Assembly (NCBI GenBank): GCA_027422505.1
Contig: JAPQWV010000367.1
Coordinates: 553,001-617,000, forward strand
Reading direction: 5' to 3'
DNA from: Craterostigma plantagineum
Lineage: Eukaryota > Streptophyta > Magnoliopsida > Lamiales > Linderniaceae
Length of the DNA: 64,000 nt
A program made the position numbers and the translations under genes. Under the pieces are notes generated by a model, which searched no databases, was not told where the DNA came from, and saw nothing but the letters and a program-made list of their open reading frames with translations. Positions 50,998-63,345 of the stretch are shown piece by piece; the stretch's first letter is position 1; every line of letters begins with the position of its first letter.

Positions 50998-53605
50998 TCA
51001 AACTGGCAAATTATCCAATTGGTATTCATCGATGCCAAAATCCCTGTCTGAAGCTGCAATGCCTTCTTGCTGCAGCAGTTCAAAAAAAAAAATATCCAGT
51101 GTTAGAAAGAATCAGACTAACCAACTGAATTAAAACTGTCCAAACCTGCTTAAGAATCGCAGACATAAGATCGTCTTGGCCGTAGTTTTCAGCGAAAAAA
51201 ATCCCATCTTGATGAAACCCCATGTCCGGCAATCTCTCGGCTTTGATCCTCAGCGAAGTGTCTGCTACTGAAGAATTAATTTGATTGCTCCCGTGATCCT
51301 CAGAAACCGAGAAAGTCGATACGTTGAAAGGGGGCAATCTGACTTGTCCGCTATTTTGAGCAGAAGACAGCGCCGGGCGAACTAACATCGAAGGAGAAAC
51401 GTTCGAAGAAACTCCTCTTACTTCTGAGAATATAGGGTTGTTTTCTGTGCCCGGGGAACGCCACTCATGTTGTGCCCTGATACGACTTAGATCGCCGAAA
51501 GTATCGTAGCTTGAAATAGCTTCGCCTTGGAGCGCCTTAGCAGCAGCGCTCGGCGTTCGAGCGTTCTTCCCTGTAATAAACTCGGCATTCTGAGTTCTTG
51601 TAAAATCCATCATGGCAGAAGATTTCGACGACGGCCCACAGACACTTTGACCCATCGACGATGGAAGATTCGGAGCATGGCTCGCACTGACATCACTCGA
51701 GATCTGCTGAGGTGGCGGCCTCGACTGAGCTTGAATCTGAACCATAGGCGCCAGCAAAGAACTTCCATGGCTCGTCTGAGGCTGCACGTTCACACTAACG
51801 TTCCCAAAAGACTGAGCCGATTGGTGCAAACTGGCTAGCTGCTTCGAGTCCATGTTCGTGGGGATCCCGTGTAGTAAATTCACTTTCTTGGCGCTATTAC
51901 CGTTCTGCCCTTCGAAGCAGAATATATTTCTCTGATCGACTAACGGTAAAGGGAAAGTGGGCTTGGTATTATTTGCCCTTCCGAGGGCAGCCACTTGAAT
52001 TGTCGCCAGGCTCTGAGGTGGCAGCTGATCGGTGCCAGCTAAGGCTTGTAAATCGATGGGCCCGAGCGAAGAAATTGGCCCGTAATGGGGATCGGGCGGG
52101 CCCAAGAAAGGGTTGCTTAGCCCATTTTGGTGCTGCGGAACCCCACTCAACCTTCTGAGATATAGCCGGTATTTCTGAAATGAGAAGTACCGTAAAGTTT
52201 AAATCTTTATTCACAGCTACGAAATAATTGTAGATCAAAAGGATGATATGTCCAAAACCTGAAGATGGCTCGCGACGTTTTCTCTAGTAAGGCCCGGGAC
52301 GTTCATCAGCTCCAAGATTTTCTTCGGTACGGCCTCTGAAACAATTAAAAAGAAAAAAGATGTAGCTTTGCGCAGAAAAAAAAAAGGAGAAAAAAAGAAT
52401 GAGAAACGTACTGTCGATTCCAAGCTGATTGACGGCGTTGACGAACTGCTGATGGAGCTCGACGGACCAAACGACGCGGGGTTTTTTCAGCGAAGAAGTA
52501 TCGTCTTTGTCCTCGGCGTCCTCTTCTTCGTCCTTCCTTTTCCTGGAATTCTTCCAATTTCCTTCGTTGGGCGAAGAAGAAAGGTCGACTTCGTCGGGCG
52601 TCGATGGCTTGCGAAGCCTCTCGCCGTTCTCGGCGCTGTTCGAAGGCTCGAAGCCCTTATTTTCCCTCCACTCGTGCTTCTTCTTACGAACGACGTGCTG
52701 CCATATGTTCTTCAGCGCCTCCATTCTTACGGGTTTTATGAGGTAATCGCAAGCGCCGTGAGTTACGCCCTTCATTACAACGTGTTTGCTGTCGTCTGCT
52801 GACATCACTGATCAACCGAAAAGAACGGAATTTTTTATTACATCGAGAAACTCATCGGCGAAAAAAAAAACAGAGAAGAACGGAGAAAGAAATAGAAAAC
52901 AATGATGCTTACTGATGACGGGCAAGTCCATTTCGAGCCCAACGTGTTCGAGGAGCTTAAATCCATCCATATCGGGCATATGAACATCGCTTATGACGAT
53001 ATCGTACCCATTTCTGTTCTCTCTGAGAAACTTCAGTGCAATTTCTGCTCTATTGCTCGTTGTAACTGAGGGAAAAAACGGCGTCGAAAAAGAAAGAGCA
53101 ATCATGTACAAAGTCGCCGGCAATTGCATACCTTAGTTTAAAATTAAGCAAAGAAAAGACGAAATTACGATCTTTGCACAGCCTATTGGGTCATTTGTGC
53201 TCAAGATCTATAGTCAACCATAAGTCTAATGCTCAAAATCTGTAACAATTCACCCCATAATTTCTCTTGCTCACACTAAGGCGTGATCTAAGTCCACATA
53301 CAAAATCCCAATAAAGATTCAGAGCTTTTCCAAACACTAGAATCAGATAACAGCCGAGAGAATTACAAAACATGTCAAACGCTTATGTTGCTCAAAAAAT
53401 ATAAATATTGTTTGTTGTCCTTTTGGTTATTACCTTCGTAGAGACAATTATGGAGCATCTTCTCCAAGATCCTTAAACAAGTAGGGTCGTCATCAACAAC
53501 AAGCACCCTTAGACCAGCTGGGAACTGATCTGAAACGACATCGTTTGCCTTCCATGAACCACTCGAGCTTGTTGTATAAGGCAAGGGTTTCACTAAAAGA
53601 TCCAT
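50998..53605 (-). CDS. Type-B response regulator (ARR1/ARR2-like), 6 exons
   Basis: A nuclear transcription factor at the end of the cytokinin phosphorelay. Exons in transcription order: 53605-53434, 53065-52913, 52807-52412, 52335-52259, 52174-51146, 51069-50998; 1899 nt, 632 aa, with phases consistent at each GT-AG junction. The receiver domain (about residues 33-150) has the acidic pair (VVDDDPTC), the phospho-acceptor Asp ([13 protein letters not shown]) and the Lys (YLIKPVR). A basic linker ([16 protein letters not shown]) leads to the GARP/Myb domain (about 215-270; [30 protein letters not shown]). The long C-terminal half is Gln/Ser/Asn-rich activation region, ending [13 protein letters not shown]. 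No lesions. Length and C-terminus match the ARR1/ARR2 clade. Confidence 0.94.
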
Positions 53606-54785
53606 CTTTTTTTCACTATTTGAAGTTCAGCAAACTAACTAAGAAGTTGAAAGCATGTCCCTGAACCCAGTTTTGAACTGCTGTAAAAATCACATCTTTT
53701 GAAGTTTTGGGGACGGAAATGACTTGGTTGCCATAAAAATAGAAGAAACGATTTTGAAGTGATGAACTGGGATGATGTGAGATTCAAAGATCAAATCTTT
53801 AAGTAGCCTACTAACTGGTGAAAGATTAAAATAGGTAAACGGAAGAATTTACCAGGAAAATTATCTGTAATATATCGCACAGATAACCAATAATTGTAAG
53901 AAGATAAAAACAGAGTTCTTCTTCAGCTCTCTAGTTTAGTTGGATTGGAGTTTTCTTCCTTCCTTTCCTTTTCTATAATTCTTTTTGTATTTCTCAATTA
54001 TCATATTTCTGGAATCTGTTTAATATATTATTAATTATTAAATGACATTTTGAGATGGTGGGTTGGGTCACCACATTGAGTGTTGATCCAGCTCATATAT
54101 TGTCCCACGCCAGCCTGAAAAAAAAGTAAATTCATATATTTTCATTTTCTCCAAGTAAATTGTAAAAAGTTACAATTATATGAGTTCTCCAACAACTATG
54201 GAAAATTCATTTTATTTATATACTCGTTAAATATGGGACTCAAAATGGATTGTTTTTAAGGCTAATGATCGGGCGCAACTTCAGCTTTTATTTTATAATC
54301 ATTTATTGAATTATTTAAACATTTGGTTCCTCCTTTTAATGAGAAAAGGAGAATATTTTCTCTATGCTTTTAAGGTGAAGACTAAAGAGAATATATATAT
54401 ATCAAAACGAGACCAAATGTATCAACCACATCCACTTATATGCCTCCACGTGGCCCTCTTTAAATTTGACGAGAAATTAATATTGCTTTCTTCAATCATG
54501 CCATACCACTTATTCAATGTTACCCTTCAAATAGTAAAGTTAATAAATAACCTCATTTGTTCGCCTGATTTATTTACCGCCTTTTCTAATGGGCTGTAGC
54601 ATCTTTTTATTTTATAAAGGAACCACTTCCGCATATTAACCATTTCAAAATCAATTGGTATGTGATTACTTTTATTAAATATTTGTCATTAAGCGTGAGG
54701 GGTAGCTATAAAATACTCATTTATCTATCAATTTTCAAGCACAAATTAATTATAAAACATTACTCACTATCTTCTAATTACAATT
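53606..54785. other. Upstream region of the type-B response regulator
   Basis: Holds the 5' UTR and promoter of the minus-strand ARR-B gene, then AT-rich sequence. Spurious short frames only. Confidence 0.45.
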
Positions 54786-55032
54786 AGTGGCGGAGCTACC
54801 CAGACCACTGGGGTGCATGGACCCCACTCAAAAAAAATTTCCTTATAAAATTTTAATAGAAAAATGAAAATAATATATAATATAACTAATATTTGTAAAA
54901 ATGATCCCACTGAAGAATTATATTCAAAATTAAAATCCCACAAAAGTATTATATATAAAATAGACCATACTAATAATGTTTTTTATTTCAATTTGGACCC
55001 CACTGATTTAGAGGTCTAGCTCCGCCACCGAG
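54786..55032. mobile_element. Short MITE with GTGGCGGAGCTA ends (247 bp)
   Basis: The left end AGTGGCGGAGCTA and the right end reversed GGTGGCGGAGCTA are inverted. A second inverted block, GGACCCCACT/AGTGGGGTCC, lies just inside. TACAATT flanks both sides (54779-54785 and 55033-55039). The AT-rich middle is non-coding. Superfamily not assigned. Confidence 0.65.
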
Positions 55033-55401
55033 TACAATTCAATTTTTTAAGCATGAAAGTGTGGCTATAAACTGCCAATCGATATGTTAATTCCACAAAA
55101 ATTAATTATAAAATTTAAAATATCACCCACTATATTTTAATTATTATTTTTAATTAATTCTAAAATTTAAAATATCACCCACTACTCTTGTACCTTTTTT
55201 CTTAAATGTATGTATACATAAACTATAAATTGTAATTTCAATTAACTAATTCAAATTAAAATAATTCAATATCATATATTTATATATGCACATTTACTTG
55301 TGCAAAGAGTACTATTATTAATTCAAAATAAACATAACATCACATGACTCAAGTTTTACTAATAAAATCGTCCATATTTTTAATATATTGTTTACTTTAA
55401 T
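55033..55401. other. AT-rich stretch between two MITEs
   Basis: Includes a local direct repeat (AAATTTAAAATATCACCCACTA, about 55105 and 55152). No gene seen. Confidence 0.4.
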
Positions 55402-55694
55402 ATAGAATTTTATGGTGCTCACCTTATGTGGGCGTATGTTGATGTGGCACCGATTCGTGCCATTTCAACATCTCACATCGACATCTAATGTTATGTCACC
55501 TTAATTAACACCTTCTGGGTAATCGACATTTCGGATGCTGATGTGAAATGTCGATTAATGACACCTAGAAGGTGTTAATTAAGATGACATAACATTATAT
55601 GTTGATGTGAGATATTGAAATGACACGAATCGGTGCCACATCAACATGTGCCCACATAAGGTGCTTACATAAGGTGAGCAGTTTAAAATTCCTA
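55402..55694. mobile_element. Mutator-like MITE, copy 2 (293 bp)
   Basis: Same family as 32463-32831: GAATTTTATGGTGCTCACC at the left, its inverse at the right, and shared internal GATGTGGCACCGATTCGTG and TTCAACATCTCACATCGA. Flanks TACTTTAAT and TACTTTATA resemble an eroded 9-bp duplication. The middle has a further inverted pair (AACACCTTCT/AGAAGGTGTT). Non-coding. Confidence 0.72.
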
Positions 55695-57627
55695 TACTTT
55701 ATATTAAAATATAAATTATTAATAAAATAAAACCAATTAGTTTTTATTTTATGCACCCACGCAGGGTGTGTCAGTGTTTATTATTTATATTGCACTAGAC
55801 AGATGGCAATTTCATTTTCTTAATTACCATTTAGAAAAAATAATAACAGCAGATAAATCACTAAAATCCGATTCAAACTTCCCAAACTCTACTAACAAGT
55901 GCCCCTTGAATGGGCCCACGATAGCCAATAGGGTACGGACTAAATGGGCCGAACGCGGCTGAAGTGGGCCAAGCATTGCATCAGTTGTGGGGCCCACTTT
56001 TCATGTTACGTGTGCCTTTCGCTCATGTCCACATCATCAGAGTGGAAATGGATAGAATAGAATACAATAATAGAACAAGTTATTACGGAACTGCAATGCA
56101 ATAAACTTTTCTTCTCTCATTCCTCTTTCGCATAAAGTTAAACCATTATTTTTTTTTTATTTTAATATTGTCAAGGAAAGAGTGAACAGCATATTGAGAA
56201 CGTGGCAGTTGAAATCTTGCCTCCCTCGAGCCAACCCTAGCCGTGGTTTGATTTGATTTATTACACTTTAGAGAGATTGAAACAAGTGCTTCCAAGTTGA
56301 AAGAAAAACCCTCGTCAACGAAGTGCTTTGGGATGTTGAAAGGGACAGCCAAAGCTTTGCATTTACCTTACATTTTAAATCCAACGAAGACTTTTGCTTG
56401 GTAATCCAAAATTTAGGTCCATAATCTATCCACTTATTGATAAGGGTATAATGGTCCCAAATGGCATGGCTTAGTGGTTAAATCGAGACTCTTCAAAGCT
56501 CAAGCTCTCGAGTTCAAATTCACTAATATTCAGCGGAGATATTACCTCATTAAAAATTTGCAACAAGCCAATTCACCTCATTTCACTAAACAAACATAAC
56601 ACATGTTATATTCTTATCAGAAACCGAGTTCTACCCAATTGGATAGGCAAGCCAACGCCAATTTGCATATCGAAAACTGGGTAATACCCATGGTTACAAA
56701 GATACACGAACATTTTTTTTTCAAGACGCACAAAACAAAATTCAATTTTTTTACATTATCCCATACCAAGTGTAAGGTTCAAGAACTTTAAGTTACCATT
56801 TTGACCCTATTGTTTACATGGGTGGGCTTAGAAGACCAAACTACAGTCCATTAAATCGCTTGTAGGCTTAAAAGGCCCATAACGGCCCAAAACTATAGTC
56901 CGCCAGACGACGGCGTTTAGTCCCAACCGTCAAGTCGGGGTCTTGCTTGTCGTCGAGTCGTAGTCTCGTCTCTCTGTCTTTTTTACCTTTCCAGCTGGTG
57001 AAACGACGTCGTTGAGTTTGATTTCATTCACTTGGGTCACATCAGTGTAGCCCATTTGGGATTACGTATGGTTGGTGGTGGCGTGGCATCGCATACGCAT
57101 AGGCCCAAGTTTCGTCACTTTGTACTCCATTTTCATGTTTCCAAGAGGAACAGAGATGACTGAGAAATAAAGTCGAACAAGCTTTGAGCTTTGCTCTAAT
57201 TTCATGGAATGCGTAATAAATTGTGATATCATATGCTTGCAAGTACGTTGTGCAGCACCGTTTGTACTGTTGTGTGTCAGTCTAGCTTTGGGTTCGGCAA
57301 TGGCCTTACCGTAAATTTAGATAAAGGCAAGTCGGTCTTCCACAAGTCCATGTCGGTAATTTCCTGTAAATTTCGATTTAGATATATTGCGAACAGAAAC
57401 TGTTTAATTACAGAGCTCCACGCTTTATAACACCTCTATCTATCGATCTTCGAAGAGCATCACTTCCACACCTTTTATCTTTTGTTCTTTACTGACATCT
57501 TTTAACGCGTACCAATGCCTCCATTTCTTTCGTGAGCTGGGTTTTTGAACCTTTATCATACGAATCTCGAGTTCATCGATCTTTTGGCGAACAGTAGATA
57601 ATCGAAAGCTGAAATTTTTCTGGTAAA
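55695..57627. other. Long intergenic region upstream of Di19
   Basis: No gene model supported over 1.9 kb. A possible SINE lies at about 56462-56580. The 57.0-57.6 kb part should contain the Di19 promoter and 5' UTR. Short frames on both strands lack any recognisable domain. Confidence 0.45.
56462..56580 (+). mobile_element. Possible tRNA-derived SINE
   Basis: TGGCTTAGTGGTTAA (56468-56482) resembles a polymerase III A box and GAGTTCAAATTC (56510-56521) a B box, at tRNA-like spacing. No clear poly(A/T) tail or target duplication, so the call is tentative. Confidence 0.35.
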
Positions 57628-58984
57628 ATGGATTCGAACGCATGGACTCGACTGTATACCTCTGGCAGGCGTCATCAGTCTCTATCAGGTTAATTTGACA
57701 GTCAATGTTCTAAATTACTACTTTTTTTCCCTGGGTTGCGACTAAATTTGAGTTTTTACGCGTTAATCGAAGTGGGATTCGTGATTTTGTTGGTCGATCG
57801 CCGAAACTTTTATTTGTTCGTCGCTTTTGAGGCAGAATTTGGCGAAAAGTTGACATTTTTTATGTGGCGAAACGAGTCTATGAGTATGCTTCCTGCATAT
57901 TTGATTTTCATTCGTAAACCTTTGTGCCCAAATCTCTCAGCTCCATGATTGGGAAAGCCAATGCGGTGCAGAGTGTTTTATTGTCTGTTTGGCTGGAATT
58001 TGTATGCTCTGTATGATTGTTGTATTTATTGCCAAGATTCTAATGTCTTAACATCGATACTGTGTGGTGTAAGAACTTCTGTTATTTGGTGGAACTCTTA
58101 CAATATTACATTACATGTGAAATGAACATTTGTGACCGTTACAGATGCATTTCAAGCTGAAGCTTGTGAAGAAGAAGGAGAAGAAGAGCAACAAAGGGTA
58201 GAGTTTATGTGTCCATTCTGTGCTGAGGATTACGACGTCGTGGGTCTTTGTTGTCACGTGGACGAAGAGCACAGCTTCGAAGCCAACGCTGGGGTACCCT
58301 CGCTCGCTCATCGCTGCCCTCGTTGTAGATTTCGTTCGTTTAGGGTTTTTCTTTTCGTGTAGCTTACGGAGATTGTAAGAATTGGCATTGGAGTCTTAAC
58401 ATCGAGTTTTTTTGTTTTTGTTTTCTGAGCTTTCGTGCTTTTGCTTTCAGGTATGTCCCGTCTGCGCGAAGAAGGTTGGAGGATCAGATTTGGTCCGACA
58501 TATGACCGTTCAGCACGGAAATCTCCTCAAAATATCCTCTTTACAGAAAAAAAAAAAAAGAAAAAATGCATATTTCGTTTCTTTGTAATTTTCCTTCGAT
58601 CGATCGTTTTGCTTCCTTGACCTAAACGGCCACGTTCAGCCAAGGAGAAGGATGCCACGCAGAGGCATCGCGTCTAACAATAATAACCCTTCGTTCTCCG
58701 TACTGAGGAGAGAGCTGAGGGAAGGAAACCTACGGTCAGTTCTGGGCGGGTCGACCCGAACCGAACCCGACCCGGTCCTAACCTCGTTCATATGCAACCC
58801 GCCGAACGATGCTGACGACGATCGGCCCCTCGCTTCGGTTAAGGTGGGTCCCGCCGAGGAGTCGACGGGCGGGCTTGGGAAGAAATCTTCGATGCTGTCG
58901 GACGAAGACGTTAAGGAGCGGGCCCACAGGTGTGCGTTCGCGCAGGAGCTTATGTTGTCTACTTTTCTCGACGATCACTTATAA
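57628..58984 (+). CDS. DI19: DEHYDRATION-INDUCED 19 (Di19) zinc-finger protein
   Basis: Exons 57628-57688, 58145-58293, about 58451-58576, and 58640-58984; about 226 aa. The Di19 zinc-finger domain has two C2H2 units: CPFCAEDYDVVGLCCHVDEEH (residues about 43-63) and, in exon 3, CPVCAKKV with HMTVQH. The C-terminal Di19_C region (FSVLRRELREGNLRSVLGGS) ends in ELMLSTFLDDHL. Nuclear proteins of this family bind TACA(A/G)T-type sites and respond to drought, salt and ABA. Exon 3 runs into an A-rich tract (58547-58566), so its donor is uncertain; the only phase-compatible GT I see is at 58577, a weak site. The homopolymer may hide the true sequence. Confidence 0.88.
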
Positions 58985-59829
58985 CGGGCCGGGCTGGGCC
59001 GGGAGGGTGTGTTTGGGGGGAACATTTATGTAGGGAAATACTATGAATGTCAGTCAGTCCAGTTCCAGTTATGTTATGAGCTTATGCATCGCACGTTGTA
59101 ATTAAACTAATCATGGAACCTTCTAAAATCACATTCGTATTAGCAATGATACTATTGAGATATGATCGATTATCCTACGAAAAGATTCTCTTGGACCTAG
59201 CTAAAGTGGTGGTGCTAACTGCTAGTGAGCAAATCGAAGATATTCAAGGTCAATATAGGCGTGTCGTAGAGTTGACTATCTTACCTTATTAATGAGGCGG
59301 CTAATATGGGAATAATAAATAGTCGATAAAGTATTACGGAGTTATGATATGATTTAATACCTAACTCCACTTAGACCTAGAAAAGATATATGAATATAGT
59401 AATTTGTAGTTCCATTGATCCTCGCTATGGCCTATGATGCAAAAGAAGTTGAAAAGTTCGAAATTTATTAGAGATATCGCAATTGTTGAAATCGGAATAT
59501 CGCGTTCTTACATATTTTTCTCGGACAAAAGAGCATAGTATATAGGATGCATGAATAATACCGACGCTTTGATTCCGCCAATCTTCGTCAATTCGATGAT
59601 AAAATAATAATTACAAGCTTTCCTTACTTCTTTAATTCGTCTTTTCGCATTCCATTTAAGGTCAACAAAGGACAAATATCAATTAGAAAATCAAAGATTA
59701 ATCCTTCCGTCCTCACCTATAAAAAGTCCCCCTTCACACGCCTCTCTTCAAATCACTTGAAGCCATCTTTTTCTTCGAAATATTCCACTTACAACTCCTT
59801 TTCAATTTAGCTCACATATTTCATCAACA
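58985..59829. other. Di19 3' flank and PR-10 upstream region
   Basis: AT-rich and without another gene. The last 110 bp carry the PR-10 TATA box and leader. Confidence 0.45.
59718..59725 (+). promoter_or_regulatory. TATA box of the PR-10 gene
   Basis: TATAAAAA lies 112 bp before the PR-10 start codon, a normal spacing for a short leader; a CT-rich leader follows. Confidence 0.6.
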
Positions 59830-60401
59830 ATGGGTGTGATCACATACGAGGAAGAAGTTAGCTGCGCAATCCCCCCAAAGAGGATGTTCAAAGCGTTCAT
59901 CCTCGACTCGGACAACCTCATCCCTAAAGTCCTTCCCCAAGCCGTCAAGAACGTCGAGATCCTCCAAGGCAACGGTGGCCCAGGAACCGTCAAGCTCATC
60001 ACCTTCGGCGAAGGTCTGTAAGTTTCATATACATCGTCGATTCACAGTTTTCGCTTGAACTAGTTAATGATGTAATGAGATGGAAAATAGGCAGCGAATT
60101 GAAGAAGTCGAAGCATAGGGTTGACGAGATAGACGAGGCCAACTGCACCTTCAAGTACAGCGTCATCGAGGGCGACGCTTTGCAGGGATCGATAGAGCAC
60201 ATCTCCTACGTCATCAAGATCGAGGCGGGCCCCGACGGCGGGTCTTCGGTGTGTAAGATTACGAGCACTTACGATGTAAAGAATGAGCACGAGCACAGTG
60301 CTATCGAGGAGAAGATCAAGCATGGCAAGGAGAAGGCCAAGGCCATCTTCAAGGCTGTTGAGGCTCACCTCCACGCCCACCCTGATGAATACAGCGACTG
60401 A
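59830..60401 (+). CDS. PR-10 / Bet v 1 family protein
   Basis: Exons 59830-60013 and 60091-60401, 164 aa. The intron falls after the first base of codon 62, the conserved PR-10 position, which decides between two possible donors. The glycine-rich loop [16 protein letters not shown] is at about residues 47-62. The rest follows the Bet v 1 fold ([20 protein letters not shown]-terminal helix [17 protein letters not shown]). Cytosolic, binds small hydrophobic ligands such as flavonoids and cytokinins in a central cavity; family members are pathogen- and stress-induced, and several are plant allergens. No lesion. Confidence 0.93.
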
Positions 60402-60832
60402 GTTTTGTTTTGATTTTTGCTTGATGAAATATATGTGCGTGTGATTGAATAAGGGTGTGATTTTGTGTGGTTCTTGGTGTGTTTGTGTTCTTGTTTGTGA
60501 GCGAACATAACTACAAACTAATCATGGTTCATCGACGCCATTCTTTGAGCTTTCTTTCACTATGATGTTCTGTGTTGAATAACAACTCTGATTTCTGCTG
60601 CTTTGACGAAATGATAAGCTTCTGAAGTGTTTATACCACAGGAAACAGTGTTAAAAGATTCAAAATTTGTACAGCAGAGAAACTAGTTTTTTCTATCTAT
60701 AATTCTACACAAACACTCACTCTATACATCTTTCTGATCACAAATTTAGCCGTTTCTTCCCTATTTCTCGACTATGTTATTACACGTTTAAGGAGAAAAG
60801 AGAAAAAAAGAAATAGTTAGTCGCGGGCGGGC
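60402..60832. other. Convergent 3' region of PR-10 and polygalacturonase
   Basis: Both neighbouring genes end here, so this should be two 3' UTRs. No other feature. Confidence 0.5.
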
Positions 60833-62456
60833 TTAACAAGGGGGCGGGTTTTGCGGGCCAGAGTAGCCTACTACAGCATTCGAGCACATTGCCGAAGCCT
60901 TTTCTTTGCCCGCGTACTTAAGATTGATATTGTCGAACTGAACGTTTTGGCACGGAACTTTCGAGCTGCACTTCAAGTTTATTGGGTTCGGAGAAACCGT
61001 CGTTCCTCTTATGTTCTGATAGAATACGTCGCTGATCCTCACCAGCGACGGCTGAGAACAGAGAAAAAACGAATCAAGAACGCAAAAGTTACGTTTCATT
61101 CAAAGATCTGAGTCTCGAGGAAAAAAGGACTGACCTGGGTCGATTTAGAGCCGTAAAACTGGTTTATGAGTATAGGGTTCCTCACGTCGTACATGACGAT
61201 GTCCTTGAATAAAATTCCCGAGGCCTTGCTCGGATCCGAGGCGGGATACGTCTTGATTCGTAGGCCGTTGTCCGTGTTAATCAAAGTGCAGTTTTTCACT
61301 ATGAGCCCTCGAACGTCGAGCTCCTTCGGCCTCTTTCCAAGACTTCCAACGCTTATACGTCGTACGGAAAAGAGATGAAATAAAATCATGACGCTTGCGT
61401 AGTCTAATCTTACGTAAGAAGGGATTTTCGAACAACTTTGACTTACCTAAGGCCGTGCCCGGGCCCACACGTGAGCTGATTCATGGTGACGTTGGTCGAC
61501 CCGGGCCCCACCGAGACGCAGTCGTCGCCGCTCTTGATAACGCTCCTCGAGATTTTGACGACGTTCGACTTGCTTATGTGTATTCCGTCCGTGTTGGGGC
61601 TATTTTCGGGGGTCGAAATTGTGACGCTGTGAACCCTTACGAGGTTGCTGTTGGTGATGTGCATGGTGAATCCCATGCTGTTCGATAGGTGTATCGATTT
61701 GATCTTTGCGTTTCGGACCTTCGTCATGTATATAGTCTGCTCAAAATACAAAAAGAAAAAAAAAAACGAAAGAAAATCACTCAACCGAGGCGACCTACGC
61801 AGGGGCTTGGAGGGTCCACTGACCGGCCGACCAGATTATACTGGGCATTCAAGAAAAGAAAGAAAAAAGGAAGAAAAAAAGTTGCGATTTTCTCGATGGT
61901 TGTTCACTCACGGCGGGTAAATGGATGCAGTCGGGATTGGTTTTGCAGTCGTTGTATTCCCAGACGTTCGGCCCCTGGCCGTCGATATTTCCTCCGCCGG
62001 TCAAAACTACGCCGTCGACTTCTTCGATGTTAATCCATCCCTTTCCGGGATAGAGGGAGACGTCGGGAATCGCCTCGAGGGTCCCCTCGACCGCGACCGT
62101 TACGGGCTTCGGGCTTTTGCACGGGCCACGAAAGACGATCTCTCCCAACTTGTATACGCCTCTCGGGATTAAAATTCTGGCCTTTTCGCCGTCGAAATTG
62201 CAAGCTGCGCTCCACGCCTTGAAAAACGCCTGCACTAAGTTACGGGAGATATTACGAATTTTTTATTTTTGCGACAAAAAAAAAAAATCGGGCGAGCGAC
62301 CTGCGTGCTATCTTGATTATTTCCGGGTTTTGCGCCGTAGTTCAACACGTTAAACGTCGTAGCTTGAACGCAGTCCGCCTCGATAAAGGAGAAGGGGGAA
62401 GAAGACAAGCAAGTGATTATTATCAGGACAAAGATTGTGTTGGCCCTCATCTCCAT
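60833..62456 (-). CDS. Polygalacturonase, GH28 (exo-type), 5 exons
   Basis: Secreted pectinase hydrolysing homogalacturonan in the cell wall. Exons in transcription order: 62456-62301, 62229-61912, 61736-61447, 61351-61135, 61051-60833; 1200 nt, 399 aa. A signal peptide (about residues 1-27) precedes FNVLNYGAKPGNNQDSTQAF. All four GH28 signatures are present: NTDGIH, SGDDCVS, CGPGHGL and LRIKTY, with both catalytic Asp and the His. The C-terminus has the usual Cys pairs, ending NPPPC. The sequence and exon pattern resemble the plant exopolygalacturonase clade often expressed in pollen; tissue is inferred. No lesion. Confidence 0.93.
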
Positions 62457-63345
62457 GTTAGAACTTGAGACAAAACTATCTTTCGTTTTGTTTTAAGAGA
62501 CAAATGCTTAGTGAGGGTGCTCCTACCCTGTATCTTGTTTTCTTTCTCGTTACTGAAAAAGGTTGAGAGCCTCTCTTTGCGTGTTTGCTCTCTTCTTGGT
62601 TGCCCTAAATGTTAGAGAAAATGAACAAAAGAATGATGATTGCTTGCTCCAATTCTAACTCTCGATTTTTCAGGTTCTTTTTTTTGTAAGTAAGCCGTTT
62701 TCATCTCTTACCACGTCGTATGCATCTGGGGGCTACTTTGTAGGAAGATCGCAAGGTTCTTTTTCCACAGAATCAGCTTTCCTCGAATATCTCCATCTCA
62801 CTTACTTTTCTTCTAACATAGTTGTATGTAGGTAGTAAGAGTCCCCTCACCTCACTACTAACCGAAACTGAATCTGAATCTGAATATATGATGCAAGGCC
62901 TTTCATGCTCCTCTCATTCTTCCCAATGGCTCGACTCGAGTAATAAGGTCTTTACTCATACGAAACTCCTAACATTAAATGATTGACTTTAAAATCACAG
63001 AACTGAGCTTAACAAAACCGTTCGCTTGACACGCCATAAAACTCTCTCAACTCTTAATTAATTTACCTCTTAATTCAACCTCCCTCCAATGCAAACTGTT
63101 TGGACATCCTCAAGCAACACAAAAAGAAAAAGAAGAAAAAATACAGTTATCTTTCTATATTTAGCTTGCATTAGATCCCTTTAAATAATCCATACATTCC
63201 CTCCAAACCACAGGGCAGGACAGGACAATAGCCTGTTGTCTTAGTTTTCTCCTCAAAAAAAAAATAAAAAAAAAATAAAAATCCCAAGATCTTTGTTAGC
63301 CTCCCTTTCCAAAATCATTCCAAAAAAATAAACAAAAAAGAAATA
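62457..63345. other. Divergent promoter region of polygalacturonase and pectinesterase
   Basis: The two pectin-modifying genes point away from each other, 889 bp apart, and may share regulatory sequence. I see no unambiguous TATA box or other gene. Confidence 0.5.

Noticed and set aside
56146..56352. 68-codon minus-strand frame
   Set aside because: No recognisable domain, no splice or promoter context, and ends in a T-rich tract.
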